A stretch of DNA of 64,000 bases from assembly GCA_943371025.1 (NCBI GenBank), contig CALRTC020000002.1:1-64000 (forward strand), read 5' to 3'. Numbering within the stretch: position 1 is the first letter of the stretch; the number at the start of each line of letters is the position of its first letter. The translations under genes were made by a program, and so were the position numbers. The stretch comes from Niveispirillum sp943371025 (lineage in GTDB: Bacteria > Pseudomonadota > Alphaproteobacteria > Azospirillales > Azospirillaceae). Under the pieces are notes generated by a model. The model saw only the letters and a list, made by a program, of their open reading frames with translations. It made no database searches and was not told the origin of the DNA. Shown here piece by piece: positions 8,221 through 15,915 of this stretch.

Positions 8221-10305
8221 TTACAACCTGACCTTCACCCCCGCCATCACCTGCCGTTCCGGGCCGATATTGGTCAGCCCGTCGCTGCGCCGGCCGGTTT
8301 CCACGCGTTTGCCGGTGATGTTCTCAGCCGTCACGTAGAATTCCAGCTCCGGCCCCACCCGCCAGCCGGCATAAAGGTCGCCCACCACATAGCCCGCCAG
8401 CGTGCCCAGGTTGCGGCTGTCCTCGAACTGTTTGCCCGACGCGCGGGCCTGGGCGCGCAGGGTCAGGGCGGGCACGGGTGTCCAGGTGAGGTCCAGCGTG
8501 CCGGAATGGCGCGGGGACTGGCCCAGCCGGTTGCCCTTCAGGGCCGCCATGGACCCCGGATCGGTGATCTCGCTGTCGCTGAACAGATAGGCGGCGTGCA
8601 GGCGCAGGTCAGCCGTGGCCTGCCAGCCCAGTTCCAGTTCCACCCCATTGACCACGACCCGGCCCAGCCCGCGCCGCTGCGCCAGGCTGCCGCCGGCCGG
8701 CACGAAGATGCCCAGCTCGGCATTGGTGCCGGCCGTGGTTTGCAGCACGACATTGTCCACCGCATTTTTCACCAGTACGTGGAAGGCGGTGGCGCTGGCG
8801 GTCAGCCCGGCGGCAGGCGTCAGACGCACGCCGCCTTCGATGCCGCGCATCCGTTCGGGTGCCAGCGCGGCATTGGCCTCCGTAATGTCATTGCCGACGC
8901 GGAAGGGGCGGTACAGCTCGTTCAGGGTGGGCAGGCGGAAACCGGTATAGGCGGCGGCGCGCAGGCCGAGCATCTCACCCGCCTGCCAATCCACCCCGGC
9001 GCGGCCATTGGCGACGGTGCCGTCACGCTTGGCAAACTGGTCATTGCGCAGCACGGCCCCTGTGGCGATGTCGCTTTCCGTGCGGTGCCCGTCCTTGTTG
9101 GTCCAGGCATCCAGCCGCCCGCCGGCAGAGATTGTCAGGCCCGGCACGCCCGTCCAGGCATGTTCGATGAACAGCCCGGCCAGATCCTGCTGTCCGCCGG
9201 CATCGCGCAGGCGGGTATATCTGCCGGCACTATAGGTGAAGCGTTCCTTGGTCCGCCCATCGGTCGTGCGCAGATCCGCACCGATATCGGTTTCATGCCC
9301 GTCAGCAGGGCTGAAACCCACCTGCACGATGCCGCCCTTGGCCGTGGCGGGCACGTCATACTGGTCCAGCGACGGGGTTTCGGCCGTGCGTGTGGCGTTC
9401 ACGCTGGAAAAGGTGCTGGCAAAGGACCAGTCGCGCCAATAGGCCACGGCCTGCCAGTCGACCTTGCCTGCTTCCCCCACCAGACGCAGGCTGGCCTCCT
9501 TGGCGTCGGTGCTGTTTTCCGTATAAGGCGTGCCGTTGCCGCGGCTTTCCTTGAAGCCCGACAGTTTGGCCGTGGCCGACACGCCGCCGATGCGGGTGGC
9601 GATGGTGCCATCCACGGCATAGGCGTCGCTGCCGGCGCGGATATCGATGGGGCCGCGCCGCGACGGTTCCATCAGTTTCACCCCGTCGGTGCGAAAGGCG
9701 CTGCCGGCGACGCCGACATGCCAGCCATCGGAAGTGCCGCCCACCGACGCCTGACCCAACCAGGTAGACTGGCTGCCGCCCGCCACTTCCATGTCCAGCC
9801 CGTCACGTTGCTTGGTGTCGATGCGGATGGTACCGGCCAGGGCGGAATTGCCCCAAGGTCCGGCCCCGCCGCCGCGCGTGATGGTGACGCTGTCGGCCAT
9901 GCCGGTGGGCAGCCGGCTCCAATAAACCCAGCCGCCGAACGGGTCGTTGGCCGGCACCCCGTCCACCAGCACCAAGGTGCGCCCGGCGCCGTTGGGACCG
10001 ATGCCGCGCAGCGACACGCCTTGGGCCGTGGGATTGGCCGTGCGCGATCCGGACCGTCGGAACAGGCTGAAGCCCGGCACGGCGCGCAAGGCCTCGTCCA
10101 GCCGCCGTTCCGGGGCCGTTGCCAGGGTGGCGGCATCAATCACCGTGGGGCCATAGGCGCGTTCATAGGGCTGCACGCGATCACGCCGGCCGGTCACGAT
10201 GATCTCCGCCACCTGCAATTCGTCGGCGGCCTGCGCGGCCGGAACGGCCAGCAGCAGCAGGACGAGCGCGGCGGCGCCGGTTGCCGGGCGGGGGGTGGGG
10301 GCCAT
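8221..10305 (-). CDS. TonB-dependent receptor, last gene of an ABC-importer operon
   Basis: 694 residues: signal peptide (about 1-26, ending AAQA), TonB-box-like VAEIIVTGRR, plug (about 45-165; VPGFSLFRRSG, LRGIGPNGAGRTLVLVDG, GPWGNSALAGTIRI) and a beta-barrel ending in a C-terminal L-rich strand RQVMAGVKVRL. It follows the ATPase gene by 29 bp on the same strand, giving the order binding protein, permease, ATPase, receptor. This implies outer- and inner-membrane import of the same ligand. The ligand cannot be read from sequence; binding-protein family relatives carry sulfonates, nitrate or thiamine precursors. Confidence 0.88.
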   Translation of the reverse strand: MAPTPRPATGAAALVLLLLAVPAAQAADELQVAEIIVTGRRDRVQPYERAYGPTVIDAATLATAPERRLDEALRAVPGFSLFRRSGSRTANPTAQGVSLRGIGPNGAGRTLVLVDGVPANDPFGGWVYWSRLPTGMADSVTITRGGGAGPWGNSALAGTIRIDTKQRDGLDMEVAGGSQSTWLGQASVGGTSDGWHVGVAGSAFRTDGVKLMEPSRRGPIDIRAGSDAYAVDGTIATRIGGVSATAKLSGFKESRGNGTPYTENSTDAKEASLRLVGEAGKVDWQAVAYWRDWSFASTFSSVNATRTAETPSLDQYDVPATAKGGIVQVGFSPADGHETDIGADLRTTDGRTKERFTYSAGRYTRLRDAGGQQDLAGLFIEHAWTGVPGLTISAGGRLDAWTNKDGHRTESDIATGAVLRNDQFAKRDGTVANGRAGVDWQAGEMLGLRAAAYTGFRLPTLNELYRPFRVGNDITEANAALAPERMRGIEGGVRLTPAAGLTASATAFHVLVKNAVDNVVLQTTAGTNAELGIFVPAGGSLAQRRGLGRVVVNGVELELGWQATADLRLHAAYLFSDSEITDPGSMAALKGNRLGQSPRHSGTLDLTWTPVPALTLRAQARASGKQFEDSRNLGTLAGYVVGDLYAGWRVGPELEFYVTAENITGKRVETGRRSDGLTNIGPERQVMAGVKVRL

Positions 10306-10334
10306 GATGCTTCCTTCCCAATTTGCTTGCCCGG

Positions 10335-11072
10335 TCAGATCCGGGGACCGGCCGAGGCCGTAAGCTGTTGATGCAAGCCGTGGATATGGTCAAGCGCCGT
10401 CGTCAGTTGCGCGCCCGTGCGGGCACCCCGTTCGCCGCCGGGCCGGCATTCGCCCAGCACACGGGCGGGCTGTCCGTCCAGAAGCAGCACGCGGTCGGCC
10501 ATCTGCACCGCCTCCTCCAGATCGTGCGTGACCAGCAGCATGCCGGCCCCCGGATGCCTCGCCAGCCAGTCCAGCAGCAGCGCGCGCAACCGTTCGGCCA
10601 GGGCGACATCCAGCGACACCAGCGGTTCATCCAGCAGCAACAGGTTGCCCCCGGCCGCCAGCATGCGGGCCAGTGCCGCCCGGCGCTGCATGCCCAGGCT
10701 GACCTCCGCCGGGAACTTGTCCTGGCTGGCGGTCGGCAGCCCCACCTGTTGCAGCCAGTCGGCGGCGACAGGCACCTGCCGGTGAGCAGGGGGCAGGGCC
10801 AGCAGCACATTGGTCGTCAGATCGCGCCAGGGCAGCAGGCAGGGTTCCTGGAACTGCACGGCGACCGTCAGATCCGGCGCTGTTATCCGGCTTCCCTGGA
10901 AATCCTGATCCAGTCCGGCCGCGATCATCAGGGCGGTGCTTTTGCCGCAACCGCTGGGCCCGACCAGGGCCACCACTTCGCCAGCCGCCACGGTCAGGGT
11001 CAGGCCGGCCAGCACGGGCGCGTCGGCAAACCGTTTCTCCGTGATCTCCAGGTGCAGCAGGGTCTCAGCCAT
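10335..11072 (-). CDS. ABC transporter ATP-binding protein (SsuB/TauB/NrtD-like)
   Basis: 245 residues. Walker A GPSGCGKST (about 38), Q-loop VQFQEPCLLPW, signature region EVSLGMQRRAALARM and Walker B LLLLDEPLVSLD, H-loop LVTHDLEEA. The signature reads SLGMQ rather than SGGQ, a variation shared with part of the SsuB-like importer subfamily. Its ATG overlaps the permease stop by 8 bp, which suggests translational coupling. It should energise the permease encoded immediately upstream. Confidence 0.9.
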   Translation of the reverse strand: MAETLLHLEITEKRFADAPVLAGLTLTVAAGEVVALVGPSGCGKSTALMIAAGLDQDFQGSRITAPDLTVAVQFQEPCLLPWRDLTTNVLLALPPAHRQVPVAADWLQQVGLPTASQDKFPAEVSLGMQRRAALARMLAAGGNLLLLDEPLVSLDVALAERLRALLLDWLARHPGAGMLLVTHDLEEAVQMADRVLLLDGQPARVLGECRPGGERGARTGAQLTTALDHIHGLHQQLTASAGPRI

Positions 11073-11805
11073 GGGAACCCCGCCAGCGCCCGGCCCGCCG
11101 TTCCAGCGGCGCCATCACGGCCAGTTCCAGCCCCTGCGCCACGGCCACGAAGGCGAGCGTGTAGGCCAGCAGCGTGGCCACGTCGAAAAGCTGGAAGGCC
11201 ATATGGATCTTGAACCCCACCCCGTCGCCGCGCCCCAACAACTCCACCACCAGCACGATCTTCCAGACCAGCGACAGGCCGTTGCGGGCGGCTGCGAACA
11301 GATAGGGTTGCAGATGCGGCAGCAGCAGATGGCGCAGCCGGTCCAGGCGCGTGAAGCGATAGGCATCGGCCATGCGCGACAGGGCGGGGTCCAGGGCGCG
11401 GGCCCCGGCACGGACCTGCACCACCACGTTGGGGATCTTGTTCACGGCCACGGCGGCGATGGCGGCGGCCTCCGTCAGGCCAAACCACACATAGGACAGC
11501 ACGATCACCACCAAGGCCGGCAGGTTCAGGGCCAGCATCAGCCAGGGGCCCAGCAGCCCGTCGATGCTGCGTGACCGGCCCATGGCGATGCCGATGAAGG
11601 TGCCCAGCGACAAAGCCAGGGCGAAGGCGGCGGCCACGCGCGCCAGCGTGATGCCCAGATGCAGCCAGAGCTGACCGCTGCCCGCCTCCCGCGCCAAGGC
11701 AGCGGCCACGGCGGCGGGGCCGGGCAGGGTGGGGCCGCCCACTGCCAGGGCCGCCCCCTGCCAGATCAGCAGGATCAACAGGATGGACAGGCCGGCGCGC
11801 AGCAA
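11065..11805 (-). CDS. ABC transporter permease (SsuC/TauC-like), TTG start
   Basis: 246 residues with six hydrophobic segments. The EAA-loop motif, residues ARALDPALSRMADAYRFTRL, contacts the ATPase. The start must be TTG at 11805: the frame reads TAG GAA TTG, so the stop codon of the upstream binding-protein gene is in the same frame two codons before. GGGGGTAGGA supplies a Shine-Dalgarno. No ATG or GTG near the N-terminus would preserve the first helix LSILLILLIWQG. Confidence 0.88.
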   Translation of the reverse strand: MLRAGLSILLILLIWQGAALAVGGPTLPGPAAVAAALAREAGSGQLWLHLGITLARVAAAFALALSLGTFIGIAMGRSRSIDGLLGPWLMLALNLPALVVIVLSYVWFGLTEAAAIAAVAVNKIPNVVVQVRAGARALDPALSRMADAYRFTRLDRLRHLLLPHLQPYLFAAARNGLSLVWKIVLVVELLGRGDGVGFKIHMAFQLFDVATLLAYTLAFVAVAQGLELAVMAPLERRAGRWRGSHG

Positions 11806-11808
11806 TTC

Positions 11809-12792
11809 CTACCCCCAGGACAGGGGCCAGAAGGTGCCGTCGGGAATGGCGGCGGCATCGCCCACCAGATCCCGCCCGCCCAGTTCGGCCAGGATGGCGA
11901 ACAGCCGGGCCGCATCCGCCCGCTCGGCTTCCGTCCAGCTGCGCGGGATACCCTGGCGGAAGCGGTCGCGCAGATGCGTCGCGGCGGCATCGTCATCGGC
12001 CCCCAGCAGCGGGCGGATCTCCGTCCAGGCGGTATCGTCCGCCGCCATGATCTCCTTGGCCTGCCGCGACAGGCGGGTGAAGGCGGACAGGCCATCGGCG
12101 TTGCGCGCGGCCCAGTCGGCACGGAAGACATAGCCCAGCGACGGCACCTCCGTCCGCAGGCCCAGATCGCGGGCCAGATCGGCCACGCCGATCAGTTGCC
12201 GCATCCCCGCCGCTTCCAGCTTCGCCGCATAATGCCAGTAGGTCAGCACGGCATCCAGGCGGCCGGCCTGAAGCTGCTGCGACAGCAGCGGCGGGGCTGC
12301 GAACAAGGGTGTGGATTGGGCGGCGAGATCCATGCCGTGCTGGCGCGCGGCCTGGGCGCGCAGCAGCAGCCAGCCCTTGTCGACGGGGCCGCCGGCAATG
12401 CCGATGCGCCTGCCCGCCAGATCGGCCACGGACCGGATGGGGCTGTCGCCCGGCACGATGACGGCCCCCACGGCGCAGGAATAGGGGATGAAGGACAGGT
12501 CGAGGCCGGCTGCGCGTTGGCGCGCCACCCACAGCCAGTCGCTGGCGATGATATCCACCCCGCCGGCCAGCAGCGCCACCTGGGCGGCCTGCGCGCCCGC
12601 CAGTTCCTGGATGGACAGATCGACGCCCAGCACCCGGTCCAGCCCGCGCGCCCGTGCCACGGCGATTTCCCATTGCACGGTGCCAAAGGGCAGAAGGCCC
12701 AGGCGCAACGGTGGTGCAGCACTTGCGGCCGGTGCCGCCAGCATGGCGGCCGCCCCCGCCAGGAAGGCCCGGCGGCAGACCCTGATGCCCAT
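11809..12792 (-). CDS. ABC transporter substrate-binding protein (SsuA/NMT1-like)
   Basis: 327 residues. A twin-arginine-type leader (VCRRAFLAGAAAMLAA, cut near ASA) precedes a type II periplasmic-binding fold: LRLGLLPFGTVQWE, GGVDIIASDWLW, LAGRRIGIAGGPVDKGWLL, LDAVLTYWHYAA. The family binds small anions or pyrimidines (sulfonate, nitrate, thiamine precursors). Relatives next to TonB receptors and quinoproteins are mostly uncharacterised. First gene of the four-gene operon; it shares reading frame with the permease behind it. Confidence 0.85.
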   Translation of the reverse strand: MGIRVCRRAFLAGAAAMLAAPAASAAPPLRLGLLPFGTVQWEIAVARARGLDRVLGVDLSIQELAGAQAAQVALLAGGVDIIASDWLWVARQRAAGLDLSFIPYSCAVGAVIVPGDSPIRSVADLAGRRIGIAGGPVDKGWLLLRAQAARQHGMDLAAQSTPLFAAPPLLSQQLQAGRLDAVLTYWHYAAKLEAAGMRQLIGVADLARDLGLRTEVPSLGYVFRADWAARNADGLSAFTRLSRQAKEIMAADDTAWTEIRPLLGADDDAAATHLRDRFRQGIPRSWTEAERADAARLFAILAELGGRDLVGDAAAIPDGTFWPLSWG

Positions 12793-13142
12793 CGCTTCCT
12801 CCCCGGAAGATTGTTCGTTGCGGTCATGCTACGGGGGGGATGCCGGGGGGCCTATTAGACCATGGGATAAGGGGGGGAGGGAGGCGCCTTACTTGCCGGC
12901 GCCGGGAAGACGCGGTTTGAAAATGATCCTCTACCTACCTTCTGTCCTTCCTTCCCCGCCAACTAATCCATCCAAAGTCCAATAAACCAACGTCCAATAT
13001 CACCGCCCCTGCATCCTCCCTAACGTAACGGCGCGATTACTTCGCCAATTTCATCAATGCCTGCGACGGCCCGGTTTCCTGCCGGTCCGAACGGGATCGT
13101 CTTGCCCGATGCTTCGGGCCAATCACCGACTGGGAGGGAGAA
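12793..13142. promoter_or_regulatory. Divergent intergenic region, ABC operon / porin
   Basis: 350 bp with no supported gene. The stretch 12920-13030 is pyrimidine-rich and lower in GC, with GTCCAATA repeated at 12977 and 12992 (15 bp apart). Neither a TPP nor a B12 riboswitch core was found upstream of the binding-protein gene. The porin has a strong ribosome site, GGGAGGGAGA, just before 13143. Confidence 0.35.
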
Positions 13143-14525
13143 ATGCGTCTGCGCGATGTGCTGCGTCTGGGGGCGTGCGGTCTGGCGCTGGGTTTTGCCG
13201 TGGCGGGGCCGGCGGCAGCCGACACCACGGACGACCTGCTGAAGCAGTTGAAGGCCAAGGGCATCCTGTCTGAGCAGGAATTCCAGGCCCTGTCCGCCCG
13301 CAAGGCGGAGGAGGAGAAGACGACCAAGGCAGCCCCGGCCGCGGCTGCGGCGCCGGCGGGCAAGACCATCCAGGCCAGCGACAGCGGCGTGGGCTTCAAG
13401 GTCGGCGGGGTGGAGGTGAAATTCGCCGGCTCCGTCAACGGCTTCTACGTCTATGACAGCGCCGACAGCCCGGGCGCCGCCAAGACTGTCGTGGGCGGTC
13501 TGGCCAGTGTGGCCGGCAACGACACCAGTGCCGTGCGCAACGGCCTGCTGCCCGGCTTCCTGAAGGTCGATGTGACGACACAGCAGGCGGGCTGGGACGT
13601 GGGGGCGCATTTCGGCATGTATCCCGGCATCAACAGCGTCAATTGGGCGGGCGGTGCCAATTCCGGCGGCCAGCCGACGGCGCTGACCACGTCGGGCATC
13701 GATTTCCGCCAGACCTATCTGACCTTCGGCAAGAAGGATCTGGGTGAATTCAAGATCGGTCGCGATATCGGCCTGTTCGGCCAGGATGCCATCCTGAACG
13801 ACATCACGCTGCTGGGCGTGGGCACGGCGGCCGGCAATGCCACCCCGTCCAACACCTCGCTGGGCCGCATCGGTCTGGGCTATATCTATACCGACTTCCA
13901 GCCGCAGATCACCTACACCACGCCCAGCTTCGGCGGTTTCACCCTGTCGGCCGGTATCTTCCAGCCGCTGGCGACGGCGGGCCAGAACGAGTTGAACGAT
14001 ACGCCCGGCTATCAGGCCCGCGCCGCCTATGACATGAAGTCCGGCGGGGTGACGCTGCATGCCTGGGCCGGGGCCATCAGCCAGGATCATGACCCGGCGC
14101 TGGCCGGTGGCCCGGATTACAAGGGCGAGGCCGTGGATGTCGGCGCCAAGGTCGGCTTCGGCGGGGCCAGCCTGCTGGGCTATTACTATACCGGCAAGGG
14201 CGTGGGCACGACGGGCCTGTTCGTGCTGTCGACCGATGCCAAGGGCAACCGCCGCGACAGCGACGGCTTCTATGTCCAGGGTGCCTATACGATCGAGAAG
14301 CTGACGCTGGCCGCGTCCTACGGCGAAAGCCATCTGGACCTGGCCAAGGGTGAGGTCAACCCGACCCTGCTGGACGCCAACAAGTCCTGGGTGGGCACGA
14401 TCCATTACGGCCTGACCGACTGGGTGACCCTGGTGGGCGAATATATCAACACCAAGTCCACGGCCCATGGTGGCAACGAGGCCACGTCCGACACGCTGGC
14501 GCTGGGTGCCATCCTGTTCTTCTGA
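13143..14525 (+). CDS. Outer-membrane porin with N-terminal coiled segment
   Basis: 460 residues. Signal peptide MRLRDVLRLGACGLALGFAV ending AAA, then a short helical segment (about 28-65: DDLLKQLKAKGILSEQEF and a Lys/Glu/Ala stretch) and a beta-barrel that begins VEVKFAGSVNGFYVYDS and ends in phenylalanine (LALGAILFF), the usual outer-membrane assembly signal. The N-terminal helix followed by a 16-strand-type barrel resembles DcaP-like or other trimeric porins. Substrate unknown. Start ATG 13143 follows GGGAGGGAGA. It is single-gene, ended by the bidirectional terminator at 14727. Confidence 0.82.
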   Translation: MRLRDVLRLGACGLALGFAVAGPAAADTTDDLLKQLKAKGILSEQEFQALSARKAEEEKTTKAAPAAAAAPAGKTIQASDSGVGFKVGGVEVKFAGSVNGFYVYDSADSPGAAKTVVGGLASVAGNDTSAVRNGLLPGFLKVDVTTQQAGWDVGAHFGMYPGINSVNWAGGANSGGQPTALTTSGIDFRQTYLTFGKKDLGEFKIGRDIGLFGQDAILNDITLLGVGTAAGNATPSNTSLGRIGLGYIYTDFQPQITYTTPSFGGFTLSAGIFQPLATAGQNELNDTPGYQARAAYDMKSGGVTLHAWAGAISQDHDPALAGGPDYKGEAVDVGAKVGFGGASLLGYYYTGKGVGTTGLFVLSTDAKGNRRDSDGFYVQGAYTIEKLTLAASYGESHLDLAKGEVNPTLLDANKSWVGTIHYGLTDWVTLVGEYINTKSTAHGGNEATSDTLALGAILFF

Positions 14526-14564
14526 GGGTGGTCCGTTCGGAGGGCGCCATTCAACACAGCGCGG

Positions 14565-14697
14565 GCCCATAGGCACTAAGTTAAGCTATGGGCACGTCGT
14601 TTTCCGCTCTTTCTCCCGTCACCCCGGCGAAGGCCGGGGCGACGGGGAGAGAGGGCTGAACAGGGGTAACGGACCTCATAACTTGGCGCCTATGGGC
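14565..14697. repeat. 133-bp inverted-repeat element (MITE-like)
   Basis: Terminal arms 14565-14583 and 14679-14697 are 19 bp with two mismatches (GCCCATAGGCACTAAGTTA and its near complement). A second copy of CTATGGGC at 14585-14592 can pair with the left end instead. The interior contains one family A type hairpin, CCCCGGC-GAAG-GCCGGGG. No coding sequence inside. Confidence 0.7.
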
Positions 14698-14726
14698 GGG
14701 TGAGGGCGGCCATCCGCAAACACGCA

Positions 14727-14762
14727 AAGGGCCGCCCGGTGCGAACGGGGCGGCCCTTCTTC
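14727..14762. terminator. Bidirectional terminator between porin and response regulator
   Basis: Stem AAGGGCCGCCC (14727-14737) pairs with 14748-14758 and is followed by CTTCTT on the plus strand; the minus-strand side is followed by TTTGCG. It separates two convergent genes. Confidence 0.8.
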
Positions 14763-14773
14763 TTATCGCACTG

Positions 14774-15460
14774 TCACTGCACGTTGGCGCGCTGATGCGT
14801 CTGGGCGGCACCGGCGGGGGGTGTAAAATTGACCTTGTTGGCCAGGATCACGGCCTGGGTGCGGCTGAACACGCGCATCTTCTGCAAGATGGCGGAGACA
14901 TGGGCCTTCACCGTCGTCTCCGTCACATCCAGTTCGTAGGCGATTTCCTTGTTCAGCCGGCCGGCGACAACCAGTTCCAGCACCTTGCGCTGCTGTGGGG
15001 TCAGGGTATCGATGCGGCGCAGGATCTCCTGATCCTCTCCGGTCGGGCCGGCGGGTGCGGGCGCATCCTCCAGATCGGTCGGCATATAGACATCGCCGTT
15101 CAGCACCTGGCGCAGCGCCTCGGCGATGGCGCCGCGGGGCAGGGATTTCGGCACGAAGCCTGCAGCCCCGTGGCGCAGGGCGTCATTGACCAGTTGCCGG
15201 TCGCAGGTGGCCGAAACCATGACCACGGGCAGGGCCGGATAGCGGGCCCTTAACGACGAAAGGCCGGCGAAACCATTGTTTCCCGGCATGTTCAGATCCA
15301 GCAGGACCAGATCGAAATCGCCTTCGCGATCGATGATCCGCACCACCTCGTCCAGGTCCGATGCCTCGAACAGCTCGCACCGGTCCAAGGCCACGGCCAG
15401 CACCGTGCGCAACCCGTCGCGCACCAGCGGATGATCATCCGCGATCAGCACCTTGCCCAT
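14774..15460 (-). CDS. NarL/LuxR-family response regulator (AgmR/ErdR-like candidate)
   Basis: 228 residues. Receiver domain: acidic pair in VLIADDHPLVRDG, phospho-acceptor aspartate in LVLLDLNMPG (about D58), conserved VSA and lysine in FVPKSLP. C-terminal HTH: LTPQQRKVLELVVAGRLNKE and TETTVKAHVSAIL. The frame is open upstream to 15868 only because the 87-bp repeats are in frame; ATG 15460 has GGGAGGAAAGAG directly before it and starts the receiver domain. No kinase is adjacent. Regulators of this type control PQQ-alcohol-dehydrogenase genes in pseudomonads, and the dehydrogenase is the next gene upstream on this strand, so a role in that regulon is a reasonable inference. Confidence 0.88.
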   Translation of the reverse strand: MGKVLIADDHPLVRDGLRTVLAVALDRCELFEASDLDEVVRIIDREGDFDLVLLDLNMPGNNGFAGLSSLRARYPALPVVMVSATCDRQLVNDALRHGAAGFVPKSLPRGAIAEALRQVLNGDVYMPTDLEDAPAPAGPTGEDQEILRRIDTLTPQQRKVLELVVAGRLNKEIAYELDVTETTVKAHVSAILQKMRVFSRTQAVILANKVNFTPPAGAAQTHQRANVQ

Positions 15461-15564
15461 CTCTTTCCTCCCCGTCGCTCTGTTGCCGAGCTGTATTTTG
15501 TGGGCGGAAGTCAGAGTACAGCCGGGGGCAGAAACTGCGCACAATCCTTTAGTATGAGCGTGAC

Positions 15565-15602
15565 AAAAGACGGGGGCATCCGCCGGACGCCCCCGTCTTT
15601 TT
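15565..15602. terminator. Strong bidirectional terminator
   Basis: A 13-bp stem AAAAGACGGGGGC / GCCCCCGTCTTTT with U-runs on both strands. It lies downstream of the minus-strand dehydrogenase and the 87-bp repeats, and upstream of the response regulator, so it insulates the regulator from dehydrogenase transcription. Confidence 0.85.
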
Positions 15603-15883
15603 GCAGTTCCCTCAAGCGCCGGGCGCTGCCGTCCGGCAGCTTGGCTTACGCCGCATGGGCGGCGCGGCGGCGGTCGCCGCCGTCTTTTTGCTGTTCCCTC
15701 AGGCGCCGGGCGCCCGCATCCGCGGGCTTGGCTTACGCCGCATGGGCGGCGCGGCGGCAGTCGCCGCCGTCTTTTTGCTGCCCCCTCAAACGCCGGGCGC
15801 TGCCGTCCGGCAGCTTGGCTTACGCCGCATGGGCGGCGCGGCGGCAGTCGCCGCCGTCGAACGGTCATGGGGAATGACCGTTC
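15594..15883 (+). repeat. Family B element: three tandem 87-bp units plus unique hairpin
   Basis: Units start at 15594, 15681 and 15768, each exactly 87 bp. Each contains hairpin 1 (GCTGCC-GTCC-GGCAGC, or GCCCGC-ATCC-GCGGGC in unit 2), the linker TTGGCTTA, hairpin 2 (CGCCGC-ATGG-GCGGCG) and hairpin 3 (GGCGGC-AGTC-GCCGCC). Units 1 and 2 end in GTCTTTTTG, which makes hairpin 3 look like a plus-strand terminator. Unit 3 is instead followed by a unique hairpin at 15859-15883 (GAACGGTCAT, 5-base loop). Single copies occur at 20302, 34224 and 55132. Confidence 0.93.
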
Positions 15884-15915
15884 GCGGGAGGGACCTCAGG
15901 CGGCAGGGCCTGCGA

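Noticed and set aside
12793..12920. Possible TPP riboswitch upstream of the NMT1/SsuA-like binding protein
   Set aside because: No CUGAGA or matching downstream core found on the minus strand; the G-run near the start does not fold into the consensus.
15594..15854. CRISPR-like array
   Set aside because: Units are contiguous without spacers, only three copies occur, and no cas gene is present.
15461..15868. N-terminal extension of the response regulator with a 29-residue repeat
   Set aside because: It is translation of the 87-bp repeat units; the receiver domain and ribosome site place the start at 15460.
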